DNA of 64,000 bases from Brevundimonas sp. NIBR11 (GTDB lineage Bacteria > Pseudomonadota > Alphaproteobacteria > Caulobacterales > Caulobacteraceae), in contig NZ_CP115465.1 in assembly GCF_027912535.1 (NCBI RefSeq), positions 2,522,001 to 2,586,000 on the forward strand. Direction: 5' to 3'. The position numbers and the translations under genes were made by a program. Shown in pieces: positions 36,477 through 45,249 of this stretch. Below the pieces are notes generated by a model, which saw only the letters and a list, made by a program, of their open reading frames with translations, made no database searches and was not told the origin of the DNA. Position 1 is the first letter of the stretch; every line of letters starts with the position of its first letter.

Positions 36477-39400
36477 TCAGGCGAGCGGTTCCAGGGCGAA
36501 GGCCTCGGCCTGGGCGCGGGCGGTCTGGCGCGCGGCGGCCGGGATGGTCGGGGCCAGACGGTCGACGGCGGCCTGGGCCTGGGGATCGCCGGCGCGGGCG
36601 GCGATCAGATACCAGCGGTAGGCTTGCGTCGGATTGGGCGCGATGCCCTCGTCTCCGTTCTCGTAGATGCGGGCGACATTGTACTGGCTGTCGACCAGAC
36701 CCTGATCGGCGGCCTTCTTGAGCCAGTCCAGGGCCTCGGGCCGGTTGCGCGCGCCGCCGACGCCGTCGAACAGATACATGCCGTAGGCATGCTCGCCGCC
36801 CGCGTCGCCGCCCTCGGCCGCACGGCGGGCCCACAGGCGGCTTTCCTGCAGGTTCCGGGCGACGCCGTTCTCACCCGACTGGAACAGGCCGGCCAGTTTC
36901 AGCTGAGCCTGGGGCTCGCCCAGATTGGCCGCCCGGGTCAGGGTCTCGACCCCGGCCGGATCGTTGCGGTCCAGTTGCTCGGTCGCCTGGGCGAACAGGG
37001 TCTGGGCCTCGGTCGCGTCGGCCGGCGAGGCGTCCAGCGGCGCGTCCGCAGGCGCCAGCGCCAGGGCCGCGATGGGCGTCGCACTGTCGGCCTCGGGGGC
37101 GCCGCCGACCAGACGGCTCAGGTCGTTGACGTCATACCCGGTGATGCGACCCAGCGAGATGACGCCGGCGACCACGGCGATGCCGGTGACCGAGGCCAGA
37201 AAGGCCTTCTTGGCCGTGCCGTCGCGCGAGGCCTGCTTGTCCAGTCGCTCCTGCAGGCGCGACTTGCCGCCCTTCTTGGCGCCGCCCAGGCCGAAGCCGG
37301 ACCGTGGCGCGACTTCGGCAGCGGCGGCCTGCGGGGTGTTCATGGCCGCGCGGGCGGCGGAGATGGCGTCGCGGGTCGAGGCGCGACCGGCGGCCGCCCC
37401 TCCGCCCAGACCGGCGCGCAGCCGACGGGTGTCGACGAACTCGGTCTCGGCGGCGAAATCGTCATCGCCGCTGTCAAAGGTGCGGGTCGAAGGGAAGGCC
37501 TCGGCGACGGGCGCGGCGAAGGTCGGCTGGGGCGAGACCTCGGCGATGGCGTCCAGCGCGTCGGAAACATCCGCGCCGCCGAAGCCGCCGAAGGGCTGGG
37601 TCGCCGAGCCGAAGGGGGTCGGCTCGGGCGCCGTCGGTTCGAAGCGGCGCGGCAAGGCTTCGAAACTGTCCTCGGTCGGTTCAGCCGCCTCAGGCTCGCC
37701 CCAGGGTTCGATCTTGCGCTCGGACGACGCTGCAGCGGCGAACGGCGCCTCGGGGAAGGGTTCGATATCCGCAGCGAGAGAGTCGATCGACCAACCGTCG
37801 TCGTTCTGGCTGGGCGCGAAATCTTCCTCGGGGAAGGCCGCGGAGCGCCAGTCCGGTTGGGCGAACTCGGCGGCCATCGCCGGAGGGACGGCGGCGCGTT
37901 CGGGTATGGGGTCCGGAAGAGGCTGCGGCGTCGGATCGAAGGCGGGCGTCGCCGTGACCGGAGCGGCGACCCGCTGGTCCAGCGTCTCACGCGCCTCGGC
38001 CAGCAGTTTGGCGGTCCGTTCCTCGGACAGACGCATCCGCTCGGCCAGCTCGCCCGAGGCCCGGTCGTAGCGCTGCTCGATCCGCTCCGAACCCTCCATC
38101 ATGCGCCGACCGATGTCCTCCAGCGCCTGGGCGGACTTCCGCTCCGACTGAGCGATGCGGTCGGCGAGACGGTCGGAGATGCGGGTGATCTCCACGCCGA
38201 GCTTCTCGATGGCGATGGCGTGCTGGTCGTCGGCGCGGTTCAGGCGGTGTTCGATCGCCTGGCCGTAGCGGCTCATGTCGCGGTCGATCTTGTCCGAAAG
38301 CGTCTGGGTCAGCGATCGCGCCAGCCCGGCTTCCAGCTTCTCCAGACGGCTATCGCCGACGGTCTCGACCTTGGCGACGCGGCTGTCCAGGTTCTGGGCG
38401 ATGCGCAGGACCTCGCGGCCCATGGCGTCGATGCCCTGGGCGGAGCGCTGCTCGGCCGAGCGGGCCTGCTCGCCCAACGAGGCGATGGTGGCCTCGATGC
38501 GAGCCATCCGGCCTTCGCTCTCGGCCGTCTCGAGCTTGCGCAGCATCTCGGTGCGGTTGGCGTCGACCTGACGCGACAGGGTCTCGGCCAGTTTCTCGAA
38601 GCGGGCGGCCTCTCGCGAGCCTTCCGGCTCGACCCGGGTTTCGGCGGCGCGCAGACGCTGGTCCAGCCCGGCGAAGGAGCGTTCCAGGTTGCGAAGGGCC
38701 TCGGTCGTCTGGCTTTGGGCGGCGTCCAGCCGTTGACCGACGCGGGCCAGCAAGTCCGAACCGGCGCCCGCGCCGGCGGCCTTCTCGACCGCCTCGATGC
38801 GCGACAACAGGGTCTGGCCGTGGGCGCGGTTGCGTTCCTCCAGATCGTAGAGACGGCTGGTCAGGGCGGCGACGGCGGTGTCTGTCTTGCCCCAGGCGTC
38901 GGCCTTCTCGACGCCGTCGAGACGCTGGCGGACCTCCATCAGGCCCGAGCGCTGGCGCTCCTCGATGTCATACAGACGCCCCGCCAGACCGCCCAGGGCC
39001 TGTTCGACCTTGGTTATGGTCTCGGTGGTCTTGGGGCCGGCTTCCTGTTCGAACCGACGCAGGCGCTTGTGGCCTTCCTTCAGTTCGTCGGAGATGTCGT
39101 CGATGCGGCGGCCGTACTGACCGGCCTGCTGGTCCTGCGCCTCCATGCGTCGCACCAGACCGGCGACGGCCTGGTCCACGCCCTGGATCGCCAGGGTGGA
39201 GCGACGCTCTGCGGCCTCCAGACGGGCAGCGATGGCCTCGACCGAGGCGGCGACGCGCATCAGGGTCTCGTCGTCGCGCGAGCCCATGTCGTAGGCGTCG
39301 TCCAGGCGGCGCGAGCGGCCCCGACGCTCGAAGGTCTCGGAGGCGTGCGGACGGCGCGGCAACGGCGAGACGCCGTCGTCCTCGTCGTCCATGATCATGG

Positions 39401-39515
39401 TGTTGAGCCATTCGCCCAGCGTCATGCCGGATCGGCGCGCCAGGTCCTTGGCCACCTCACGCGCCTTCGGGTCGATCCCCTTTACGCTCCAAGGCGCTGC
39501 GGCGGCTGCGCTCAC
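36477..39515 (-). CDS. podJ: PodJ-like polar organizing protein
   Basis: The protein is 1012 aa from GTG 39515, which has GGAG eight bases upstream; the N-terminus PWSVKGIDPKAREVAKDLA then GMTLGEWLN is characteristic of PodJ. A long coiled coil (about 60-530), a proline/acidic cytoplasmic linker, one membrane helix near residue 772 and about four Sel1 repeats (838-985; YGMYLFDGVGG, YNVARIYENGDEG) follow. It ends soon after the Sel1 repeats, so the C-terminal periplasmic peptidoglycan-binding domain of Caulobacter PodJ appears absent. PodJ positions polar organelle and pilus factors. Confidence 0.88.
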   Translation of the reverse strand: MSAAAAAPWSVKGIDPKAREVAKDLARRSGMTLGEWLNTMIMDDEDDGVSPLPRRPHASETFERRGRSRRLDDAYDMGSRDDETLMRVAASVEAIAARLEAAERRSTLAIQGVDQAVAGLVRRMEAQDQQAGQYGRRIDDISDELKEGHKRLRRFEQEAGPKTTETITKVEQALGGLAGRLYDIEERQRSGLMEVRQRLDGVEKADAWGKTDTAVAALTSRLYDLEERNRAHGQTLLSRIEAVEKAAGAGAGSDLLARVGQRLDAAQSQTTEALRNLERSFAGLDQRLRAAETRVEPEGSREAARFEKLAETLSRQVDANRTEMLRKLETAESEGRMARIEATIASLGEQARSAEQRSAQGIDAMGREVLRIAQNLDSRVAKVETVGDSRLEKLEAGLARSLTQTLSDKIDRDMSRYGQAIEHRLNRADDQHAIAIEKLGVEITRISDRLADRIAQSERKSAQALEDIGRRMMEGSERIEQRYDRASGELAERMRLSEERTAKLLAEARETLDQRVAAPVTATPAFDPTPQPLPDPIPERAAVPPAMAAEFAQPDWRSAAFPEEDFAPSQNDDGWSIDSLAADIEPFPEAPFAAAASSERKIEPWGEPEAAEPTEDSFEALPRRFEPTAPEPTPFGSATQPFGGFGGADVSDALDAIAEVSPQPTFAAPVAEAFPSTRTFDSGDDDFAAETEFVDTRRLRAGLGGGAAAGRASTRDAISAARAAMNTPQAAAAEVAPRSGFGLGGAKKGGKSRLQERLDKQASRDGTAKKAFLASVTGIAVVAGVISLGRITGYDVNDLSRLVGGAPEADSATPIAALALAPADAPLDASPADATEAQTLFAQATEQLDRNDPAGVETLTRAANLGEPQAQLKLAGLFQSGENGVARNLQESRLWARRAAEGGDAGGEHAYGMYLFDGVGGARNRPEALDWLKKAADQGLVDSQYNVARIYENGDEGIAPNPTQAYRWYLIAARAGDPQAQAAVDRLAPTIPAAARQTARAQAEAFALEPLA

Positions 39516-39732
39516 TGATTCGGCTCCCGACCCATACGACGCACGGTATATCGCCCATATCCGGGGTGTAAACGGACTGTTAACCCCAACATCTTGACGG
39601 TTCGCCATTCACCTGTGGATAGGCCGCGCCGCTACTCATTTCATCGGGCCGACATGGTTAACGCGGGATGAAGATTAAGACATCGGAAAGGGTTGGCTTG
39701 CGTCTGCGCGGGGTTCTCGCCACAGGACGCCG
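39516..39732. promoter_or_regulatory. podJ promoter with GANTC, CtrA-like and DnaA-like sites
   Basis: Three cell-cycle sites lie upstream of podJ. A GATTC (CcrM methylation site) is at 39517-39521 beside the ribosome site. A CtrA-like box, TTAA-N7-TTTAC on the minus strand, spans 39568-39583. A DnaA-like box TGTGGATAG (8 of 9 to consensus) is at 39614-39622. Known podJ regulation in Caulobacter involves GcrA, DnaA and CtrA. Binding here is inferred from sequence only. Confidence 0.65.
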
Positions 39733-39936
39733 ATGTCGATGACCCTGACCCTTTCGCTGCTGGCCGGCGCCCTGATCGTGGGCGTCTTCGCCGGATGGCG
39801 CGGCGCGCGACCCAGCGACTTCCTGAGGCCGCGCATGGTGCCGTGGCGGTTCATCATGCTGCTGGCGGGAGCGCTGGCCTTCCTGCTCATCATCCACCTC
39901 GGAACATTGCTCGGGGTCACGCCGCGCGGGACCTGA
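39733..39936 (+). CDS. Small two-helix membrane protein
   Basis: The 67-aa protein has an AGGA ribosome site five bases upstream of ATG 39733. It has two hydrophobic stretches (LTLSLLAGALIVGVFAGW and FIMLLAGALAFLLIIHLG) around a basic loop (RGARPSDFLRPRMVPWR). I do not recognise a named family. Its size, start context and membrane pattern support a real gene. It lies between podJ, divergent, and a stress-protein gene 57 bp downstream. Confidence 0.65.
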   Translation: MSMTLTLSLLAGALIVGVFAGWRGARPSDFLRPRMVPWRFIMLLAGALAFLLIIHLGTLLGVTPRGT

Positions 39937-39993
39937 CGGAACGGCGTGACGGCTGGGCGGTTATCCCCGCCGACCCATCACGAAGGAGCCGAC

Positions 39994-40497
39994 ATGGCCG
40001 ACGAAACCCTCCCCGCCGCCGACGCCGAAAAGGAATTCTGGAAACATCTGAAGGATTCCAACACCGGCATGCTGGGCATCGACACGCCCGGGTATCATTC
40101 GCAGCCGATGACGGCCTATCGCGAGGAGGAGACCGGCACGATCTGGTTCTTCACCCTGGACACGACCGACCTGGCCAAGGACATCGCCAATGGCCAGACC
40201 CAGGGCATGTTCACCTACGGCTCCAAGGACCAACACGTCTGGGCCTGTATCCACGGCTCGCTGTCGCTGCGTCGCGACCAGGACGTCATCGACAAGCACT
40301 GGAACCCGATCCTCGCCGCCTGGTACCCCGAGGGCAAGGACGACCCACACCTGACCATCATCCGCTTCGACGGAGATGATGGCCGCATCTGGGTCTCCAA
40401 GAAGAGCGCTGCAGGATTCTTCTTCGAGATCGCCAAGGCTAATCTGACCAAGACCATGCCCGACGTCGGCGGCGTGGCGGACGTCAATCTGGGCTGA
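39994..40497 (+). CDS. Pyridoxamine 5-phosphate oxidase-family / general stress protein
   Basis: The 167-aa protein follows GAAGGAG with seven bases to ATG 39994. The split-barrel FMN-binding pattern is visible: MLGIDTPGYHSQPMTAYREEETGTIWFFT, then a QHVWACIHGSLSLRRD strand. It resembles the general stress protein 26 group of PNPOx-like proteins, which bind flavin and act in stress responses. The 16-bp hairpin at 40510-40545 follows. Confidence 0.82.
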   Translation: MADETLPAADAEKEFWKHLKDSNTGMLGIDTPGYHSQPMTAYREEETGTIWFFTLDTTDLAKDIANGQTQGMFTYGSKDQHVWACIHGSLSLRRDQDVIDKHWNPILAAWYPEGKDDPHLTIIRFDGDDGRIWVSKKSAAGFFFEIAKANLTKTMPDVGGVADVNLG

Positions 40498-40509
40498 GAC
40501 CCGGCTTTA

Positions 40510-40545
40510 CATGAAGGGCGCCGTCTCGGGACGGCGCCCTTCATG
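40510..40545. terminator. Strong bidirectional terminator hairpin
   Basis: A perfect 16-bp inverted repeat (CATGAAGGGCGCCGTC at 40510-40525 paired with 40530-40545) with a TCGG loop separates the convergent PNPOx-like gene and argF. It should stop transcription from both sides. Confidence 0.8.
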
Positions 40546-40562
40546 TCGCGAACTCGGCCCGA

Positions 40563-41477
40563 TCAGCCCGCGAAACACCAGGCCAGGACGGCCTTCTGGG
40601 CGTGGATGCGGTTTTCCGCCTCATCCCAGACCAGCGAGCGCGGCCCGTCGATCACCGCGTCGGTGACCTCTTCGCCCCGGTGCGCCGGCAGGCAGTGCAG
40701 GAAGACCGCGTCCGGATCGGCCAAGTCCATCAGGGCCTCGTCCACGGTGTAGCTCTCGAACGCGTGCAGGCGATCCTCGTAGTCGCTGTCGCCCATCGAC
40801 ACCCAGGTGTCGGTGATGACGACGTCCGCGCCCTTGACCGCATCGCGCGGGTCCGAGGTCAGGCTGACGGCGTTGCCGCCCTTGGCCAGGTCGTGCAGGT
40901 CCGGATGATATTCCGCCGGGCAGGCCACGTTCAGGTGGAAGCCCAGCTTCGGCGCCGCATGCATGAAGCTGTGGCAGACGTTGTTGCCGTCGCCGATCCA
41001 CGCCAGCGTCTTGCCGGCGATCGGCCCGCGCTGCTCCTCGATGGTCATGATGTCGGCCAGGATCTGGCACGGGTGGGACCGGTCGGTCAGGCCGTTGACC
41101 ACCGGCACGGTGGCGACGCGGGCGAACCGCTCCACGTCCTCGTGATCGTTGGCGCGGATCATGACGGCGTCGACCATGCGCGACAGGACCTTGGCCGTGT
41201 CCTCGACCGGCTCGCCCCGCCCCAGCTGCATGTCCGAGGCCGTAGCGATGATCGAGGCGCCGCCCAGTTGGCGGATGGCCGCGTCGAAGCTGAAGCGCGT
41301 TCGGGTCGAGTTCTTCTCGAAGATCATCGCCAACACGCGATCCTTCGCCGGCGCATCGGCGTCGACCCAGCCCTGGGGCCTGCCCTTGCGGGCGGCCTTG
41401 CGGGCGTGGGCGTCGTCGAGAATGGCGCGCAACTCGGCAGCGTCGAGCCGGTGGATGTCGAGGAAGTGCCGCACCAT
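40563..41477 (-). CDS. argF: Ornithine carbamoyltransferase
   Basis: The 304-aa enzyme forms citrulline from ornithine and carbamoyl phosphate. The carbamoyl-phosphate loop [13 protein letters not shown], the [11 protein letters not shown] motif, DGNNVCHS and the [13 protein letters not shown] loop (catalytic cysteine) are all present. The start at 41477 shares its base with the argD stop, so the genes are translationally coupled. Length fits the family. Confidence 0.97.
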   Translation of the reverse strand: MVRHFLDIHRLDAAELRAILDDAHARKAARKGRPQGWVDADAPAKDRVLAMIFEKNSTRTRFSFDAAIRQLGGASIIATASDMQLGRGEPVEDTAKVLSRMVDAVMIRANDHEDVERFARVATVPVVNGLTDRSHPCQILADIMTIEEQRGPIAGKTLAWIGDGNNVCHSFMHAAPKLGFHLNVACPAEYHPDLHDLAKGGNAVSLTSDPRDAVKGADVVITDTWVSMGDSDYEDRLHAFESYTVDEALMDLADPDAVFLHCLPAHRGEEVTDAVIDGPRSLVWDEAENRIHAQKAVLAWCFAG

Positions 41478-42673
41478 CAGACCGCCGCCTTGATCTTCGT
41501 CCGTGCGAACTCGCACGTCCGCTCCAGCCGCTCGACGGCCTCGCGGGCCTCGTCCAGCGTCAGGTTCAGCGGCGGCAGCATGCGCACACAGTTGTCGCCG
41601 CCGCCGGCGATCAGCAGGCGCTGATCGTCGCGCGCCCAGCCCATGAAGTCGCGGTTGTTCGGAACCAGCTTCAGCCCGATCAGCAGCCCCTTGCCGCGCA
41701 CGTCCACGATCACGTCGGGGAAACGCTCGGCCAGACCGTTCAGCTGCTGTTTCAGATAGGCGGCGATCTCGGACACATTGCCCAGGATTTCCGGCGTGTT
41801 GATCGCGCCGAAGGCCGCCTTGCCGACCGCCATGGCCAGCGGGTTGCCGCCGAAGGTCGAGCCGTGGGCGCCGACCGTCATCCCCTTGGCGGCATGGGTG
41901 GTCGCCAGACAGGCGCCGACGGGAAAGCCGCCGCCCAGCGCCTTGGCCACGGCCATGATGTCGGGCGCCATGCCGGCCCACTCATGCGCCCACAGCTTGC
42001 CGGTCCGGCCCATGCCGCACTGGACCTCGTCGAAGATGATCAGCACGCCGTGCTCGTCGCACAGGTCGCGCAGGCCCCGCAGGCAGTGTTCCGGCATGGC
42101 GCGACAGCCGCCCTCGCCCTGCACCGGCTCGACGATGATCGCCGCCGTCGTCGACTGGGCGATGGCCGCCTTGATCGCTTCGTGGTCGCCCCAGGTCAGC
42201 TGGTGGAAGCCCTGCATCTTGGGCCCGAAGCCTTCGGTGTAGCTGGGGTTGGCCGCCGCGTTGATCGCGCCATAGGTCCGGCCGTGGAAGGCCCCGTCGA
42301 AGCCGTAGATGTCGATCCGATCCGGCTGACCATTCGCTGCGTGGAATTTCCGCGCCGTCTTCAGCGCGCACTCGACGGCTTCCGTGCCCGAGTTGGTGAA
42401 GAAGACGACGTCGGCGAAGCTGTTGGCCGTCAACGCGTCGGCTAGCTCTTCCTGACCGGGGATCTTGTAGATGTTGGAGACGTGCCAGAGCTTTTCGGCC
42501 TGGGCCTTCACCGCCTCGACCAGCACCGGATGGGCGTGGCCCAGGCCGTTGGTGGAGATGCCCTGGACGCAGTCCAGATACTCGGTCCCGTCCTTGCCCC
42601 ACAGACGCGCGCCTCGCCCGCGATCCACTTCCAGCGGCGCGCGATTGTAGACACCCATCAAATGACCGGACAC
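41477..42673 (-). CDS. argD: Acetylornithine aminotransferase
   Basis: The 398-aa class III PLP aminotransferase starts at GTG 42673, with GGAGGT six bases upstream. It shows [49 protein letters not shown] and the PLP lysine in [13 protein letters not shown]. It transaminates N-acetylglutamate semialdehyde in arginine synthesis and may also act on succinyl-diaminopimelate intermediates, as in other bacteria. It is cotranscribed with argF. Confidence 0.95.
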   Translation of the reverse strand: MSGHLMGVYNRAPLEVDRGRGARLWGKDGTEYLDCVQGISTNGLGHAHPVLVEAVKAQAEKLWHVSNIYKIPGQEELADALTANSFADVVFFTNSGTEAVECALKTARKFHAANGQPDRIDIYGFDGAFHGRTYGAINAAANPSYTEGFGPKMQGFHQLTWGDHEAIKAAIAQSTTAAIIVEPVQGEGGCRAMPEHCLRGLRDLCDEHGVLIIFDEVQCGMGRTGKLWAHEWAGMAPDIMAVAKALGGGFPVGACLATTHAAKGMTVGAHGSTFGGNPLAMAVGKAAFGAINTPEILGNVSEIAAYLKQQLNGLAERFPDVIVDVRGKGLLIGLKLVPNNRDFMGWARDDQRLLIAGGGDNCVRMLPPLNLTLDEAREAVERLERTCEFARTKIKAAV

Positions 42674-42852
42674 GGACGTACCTCCAAAAGAAACGAAGCC
42701 CCGCACGCGGAGCGGCGGGACTTTCTCAAAAAGGGGTTGTCGGGCGGGGGTGGGTCTGAGTCAACACCAGGCGGCGAGGCAAGAGGGAACAGGCAATAGG
42801 CGACAGGAGGCAGTGATCGCATTACGACACCGGCTCGCCCTGTTGCCTCCGC
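42674..42852. promoter_or_regulatory. argD leader region with possible weak terminator and GTTGCCT repeats
   Basis: Minus-strand reading shows a short GC hairpin (CCCGC/GCGGG, about 42700-42719) followed by a T-rich run, then the strong ribosome site of argD. This could be a leader hairpin or end of the upstream transcript. The distal part (about 42780-42845) contains copies of a GGCAACAGG/CCTGTTGCC type repeat also seen at 47157-47230. A TTGACT hexamer near 42766 on the minus strand could be a -35. The leader role is uncertain. Confidence 0.35.
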
Positions 42853-43674
42853 TCAGCTCTTCAGCCGCCAGCCCGACTTGAACACCAGCCAACAGCAGAC
42901 GGCCATGACCACCGTCAGGGCGCCGGACATGACCACGCCGATCATCAGATTGCCCTCCGCATGGCCGATGAAGCCGTAGCGGAAGCCGTCGATCAGATAG
43001 AAGAAGGGGTTCCAGTGGCTGATGGCCGCGAACGGCTGGGGCAGGTTCTCGACCAGATAGAAGGCGCCCGACAGGAAGGTCATCGGCAGGACGACGAAGT
43101 TCTGGACCGCCGCCAGCTGGTCGAACTTCTCGGACCACAGGCCGGCCAGCACCCCGATCATCCCCATCAGGAGCGAGGCGATCAGGGCGAAATAGAGGAT
43201 GGCCGCGACGTTGGTGACGCCCAGCTTCGCGAACGGCATGACGCAGACGGCGGTGACCAGACCCACCGCGATGCCCCGCGTCGCGGCGCCCAGCGAAAAG
43301 CCGATCGTCAGCTCAAGCGGCGACAGCGGCGGGGTCAGGAAGTCGGTCGAGGTGCCCATGATCTTGGCCTGGATCAGGCTCGACGAGGCGTTGGCGAAGG
43401 CGTTGTTCAGGATGGCCATCATGATCAGGCCGGGGGCCACGAACTCGGCGAAGGGCGTGCCGTGCAGGGGCGGCCGCGCCCCCTTCAAGGCCACGACGAA
43501 GACCAGCATGTAGAGCAGGGTCGTGACCACCGGTGCGGCGACCGTCTGGGCCCCCACCTTCCAGAAGCGGCGGACTTCGCGCAGATAAAGCGTCTGAACC
43601 CCGATCCAGTTGACCCCGGCATAGTGGCGCGGGGTCGGAAGGCCCGAAGGGCGGGTCGAGGCAAGATCGGTCAT
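42853..43674 (-). CDS. ABC-2 type transporter permease
   Basis: The 273-aa protein has six predicted membrane helices and the ABC-2 permease pattern (LYLREVRRFWKVGAQTVAAPVVTTLLYMLVF, FVAPGLIMMAILNNAF, SGAFYLVENLPQ). Such permeases export polysaccharides, lipids or drugs with an ATPase partner; no ATPase gene is adjacent on either side. ATG 43674 is chosen; a frame seven codons longer is open. Confidence 0.86.
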   Translation of the reverse strand: MTDLASTRPSGLPTPRHYAGVNWIGVQTLYLREVRRFWKVGAQTVAAPVVTTLLYMLVFVVALKGARPPLHGTPFAEFVAPGLIMMAILNNAFANASSSLIQAKIMGTSTDFLTPPLSPLELTIGFSLGAATRGIAVGLVTAVCVMPFAKLGVTNVAAILYFALIASLLMGMIGVLAGLWSEKFDQLAAVQNFVVLPMTFLSGAFYLVENLPQPFAAISHWNPFFYLIDGFRYGFIGHAEGNLMIGVVMSGALTVVMAVCCWLVFKSGWRLKS

Positions 43675-43712
43675 GACGCCCAGATGCGGCCGCAACTGGC
43701 GGGACGCAAGGC

Positions 43713-43907
43713 CTAGAGGGTCGGGTTGGCCTTGCGCCGCGCCGCGTCGGCCTCGGCGATCAGACGAAGGCCCGAAATCTCTGCGGCGTCCGCGGTCATG
43801 ATGATCGGCGCGGAGGGAGGATCGACGACGGTCACCAAGCCCTCACCGGCCTTGGGCATCAATGGCTTACGCTGGATCGGCGGGTCGTTTGGAGCATCGG
43901 CGGGCAT
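43713..43907 (-). CDS. Small hypothetical protein
   Basis: The 64-aa reading frame (MPADAPNDPPIQRKPLMPKAG and onward to RRKANPTL) is not in a family I recognise. It lies between the permease and the gcrA promoter, on the minus strand. The sequence is hydrophilic with no membrane segment. The start at 43907 is chosen over an upstream ATG that would extend into the regulatory region. It may be genuine or a chance frame in GC-rich DNA. Confidence 0.45.
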   Translation of the reverse strand: MPADAPNDPPIQRKPLMPKAGEGLVTVVDPPSAPIIMTADAAEISGLRLIAEADAARRKANPTL

Positions 43908-43969
43908 GCAAAACGAACACGAGACCCTTGGGCGGGTTCCGTATCGCGCCGCTTCGCGTCGGTCACAGA

Positions 43970-44111
43970 ACACCGATTCAATATCTAGTTCCTGTGGACG
44001 ACTGATTCGCACATCTTGCGTCTGTTAAGGTCTCGTTTACGATTAGTTGTGGCCGAAGGGATCCGGAGGGGACCTCGGGCGCCAGATATTGAATCAGATC
44101 GTACCCGGAGG
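43970..44111. promoter_or_regulatory. gcrA promoter with GANTC sites, inverted repeat and CtrA-like box
   Basis: Three GANTC (CcrM) sites are at 43975, 44004 and 44091. The first and third lie inside the arms of a perfect 12-bp inverted repeat (GATTCAATATCT at 43975-43986; AGATATTGAATC at 44084-44095). A CtrA-like box, TTAA-N7-TTTAC, spans 44025-44040. A weaker DnaA-like sequence (TGTGGACGA, 7 of 9) lies near 43993. GGAGG at 44107-44111 is the ribosome site. Caulobacter gcrA is controlled by DnaA, CtrA and methylation, consistent with this layout. Confidence 0.7.
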
Positions 44112-44116
44112 GTGTC

Positions 44117-44650
44117 ATGACCGCAGGCTGGACCGAGGATCGCGTCGGCGCGCTGAAGAAGCTGTGGCTGGAGGGGCAGTCGGCCTCGCAGATCGCCAAA
44201 CAGCTGGGCGGCGGCGTCACCCGCAACGCCGTCATCGGCAAGGTTCACCGCCTGGGCCTGTCGGGCCGCGCCACCCCGTCGCAGCCGGCCCGCGCCGCCA
44301 CGACCTTCCGTCCGGCCCGCACCCGCACGACCCCGCCGGCCCAGCCGTCGGCGCCCAGACGTCTCGAGGGGGGCCGCGTCGAGGCCGCCGCCCCCGCGCC
44401 GCGCCCGGTCGCCGTGGCTCCGACCCTGCCGAGCGTCGCCGAGCTGCCAGGCACCGCCACGGTGATGACCCTCGGCGCCCACATGTGCAAATGGCCGATC
44501 GGCGACCCGTCCTCGACCGAGTTCAGCTTCTGCGGCCGTCGCGCCTCGGAAGGCGTCTACTGCGTCGAACACGCCCGCGTCGCCTACCAGCCCGCCCTCA
44601 AGCGCGGCGGCAAGGAAGAACTGGCGCGGAGCCTGCGTCGGTACATTTAA
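44117..44650 (+). CDS. gcrA: Cell cycle regulator GcrA
   Basis: The 177-aa protein starts MTAGWTEDRVGALKKLWLEG and continues QIAKQLGGGVTRNAVIGKVHRLGLSG, the GcrA helix-turn-helix. A proline/alanine/arginine linker leads to a C-terminal domain (MCKWPIGDPSSTEFSFCGRR) that in Caulobacter GcrA binds sigma-70 RNA polymerase. GcrA activates genes whose promoters carry methylated GANTC sites. The ribosome site GGAGG is five bases from the ATG. Confidence 0.97.
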   Translation: MTAGWTEDRVGALKKLWLEGQSASQIAKQLGGGVTRNAVIGKVHRLGLSGRATPSQPARAATTFRPARTRTTPPAQPSAPRRLEGGRVEAAAPAPRPVAVAPTLPSVAELPGTATVMTLGAHMCKWPIGDPSSTEFSFCGRRASEGVYCVEHARVAYQPALKRGGKEELARSLRRYI

Positions 44651-44652
44651 CG

Positions 44653-44698
44653 GGCGCTATCGCTCCCGACGCGGTCGCTCGCTGCTTGAGCGCATGTC
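44653..44698 (-). repeat. GCGCTCAAGCAGCGAG repeat, copy 1
   Basis: On the minus strand this segment contains GCGCTCAAGCAGCGAG (44678-44693) followed by a CCGCG/GAGCG/TAGCGC tail that matches 46045-46088 in opposite orientation. A shorter relative (CTGCTTGAGCGC) recurs at about 44731. The copies lie at both sides of higBA-apaG. Confidence 0.6.
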
Positions 44699-44814
44699 GT
44701 GGGCGCGACCGTTCAGCGCGCGGCGCTTCACTGCTTGAGCGCTTGTCATCCCCGCGAAAGCGGGGACGGGGCGGGGCCATGGTTCTCCGGGTTGACGCGG
44801 CCCCAACTCTTTCG

Positions 44815-44841
44815 ACCCTCCTCCGCCCTGCGGGGGAGGGT
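44815..44841 (+). terminator. Hairpin terminator between gcrA and higA
   Basis: An 11-bp stem (ACCCTCC-TCCG paired with CGGGGGAGGGT, one G-T pair) is followed on the plus strand by CTTCTATTT. A shorter GNRA-type hairpin, CCCCGC-GAAA-GCGGGG, lies at 44750-44765. Either could end gcrA transcription; the T-rich tail favours the second one downstream. Confidence 0.55.
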
Positions 44842-44854
44842 CTTCTATTTGGCG

Positions 44855-45235
44855 TCAGGCGGCCTGCGCCGTCCCGATCAGGGCGCCGGCCGGCACGCCC
44901 CACGCCGCGCTGATCGTGCGGATGTGATCGACGGACAGTCCACGTCGCCCACTGAGAATTTCCGAGGCCCGCGACCGCGACCCCAGCAATGACGCGAGGT
45001 CGGCCTGACTATAGCCCCGCCCCTCCATCACCAGACGCAGCACGTCGCGCGGAGCCGCAGCCCCGATCGGCCAACACCGCTCCTCATAAGCTGCTATGAC
45101 CAGGCCGAGCAGTTCGAACCGGTCCCCTTCCGGCGTTCCCGGCTGGGGCTCGTCGTCGAACAAGGCCTCGTACGCGGCCATGGCGGCGGCCAGCTGCTCG
45201 TCGTCATGGATCACCCGAACGGTGAACGGGGTCAT
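44855..45235 (-). CDS. higA: HigA-type antitoxin / HTH regulator
   Basis: The 126-aa protein has a C-terminal HTH-XRE domain (MEGRGYSQADLASLLGSRSRASEILSG) and an N-terminal HigA-like segment. ATG 45235 is chosen since GGAG lies eight bases upstream; an ATG six codons earlier overlaps that site. The preceding gene encodes a HigB-type toxin, in the toxin-first order typical of higBA. It should bind the toxin and repress the operon. Confidence 0.87.
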   Translation of the reverse strand: MTPFTVRVIHDDEQLAAAMAAYEALFDDEPQPGTPEGDRFELLGLVIAAYEERCWPIGAAAPRDVLRLVMEGRGYSQADLASLLGSRSRASEILSGRRGLSVDHIRTISAAWGVPAGALIGTAQAA

Positions 45236-45249
45236 GGTCGCCTCTCCTT

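Noticed and set aside
36201..39518. Long plus-strand open frame opposite podJ
   Set aside because: It mirrors the podJ coding strand and has no recognisable domain or ribosome site.
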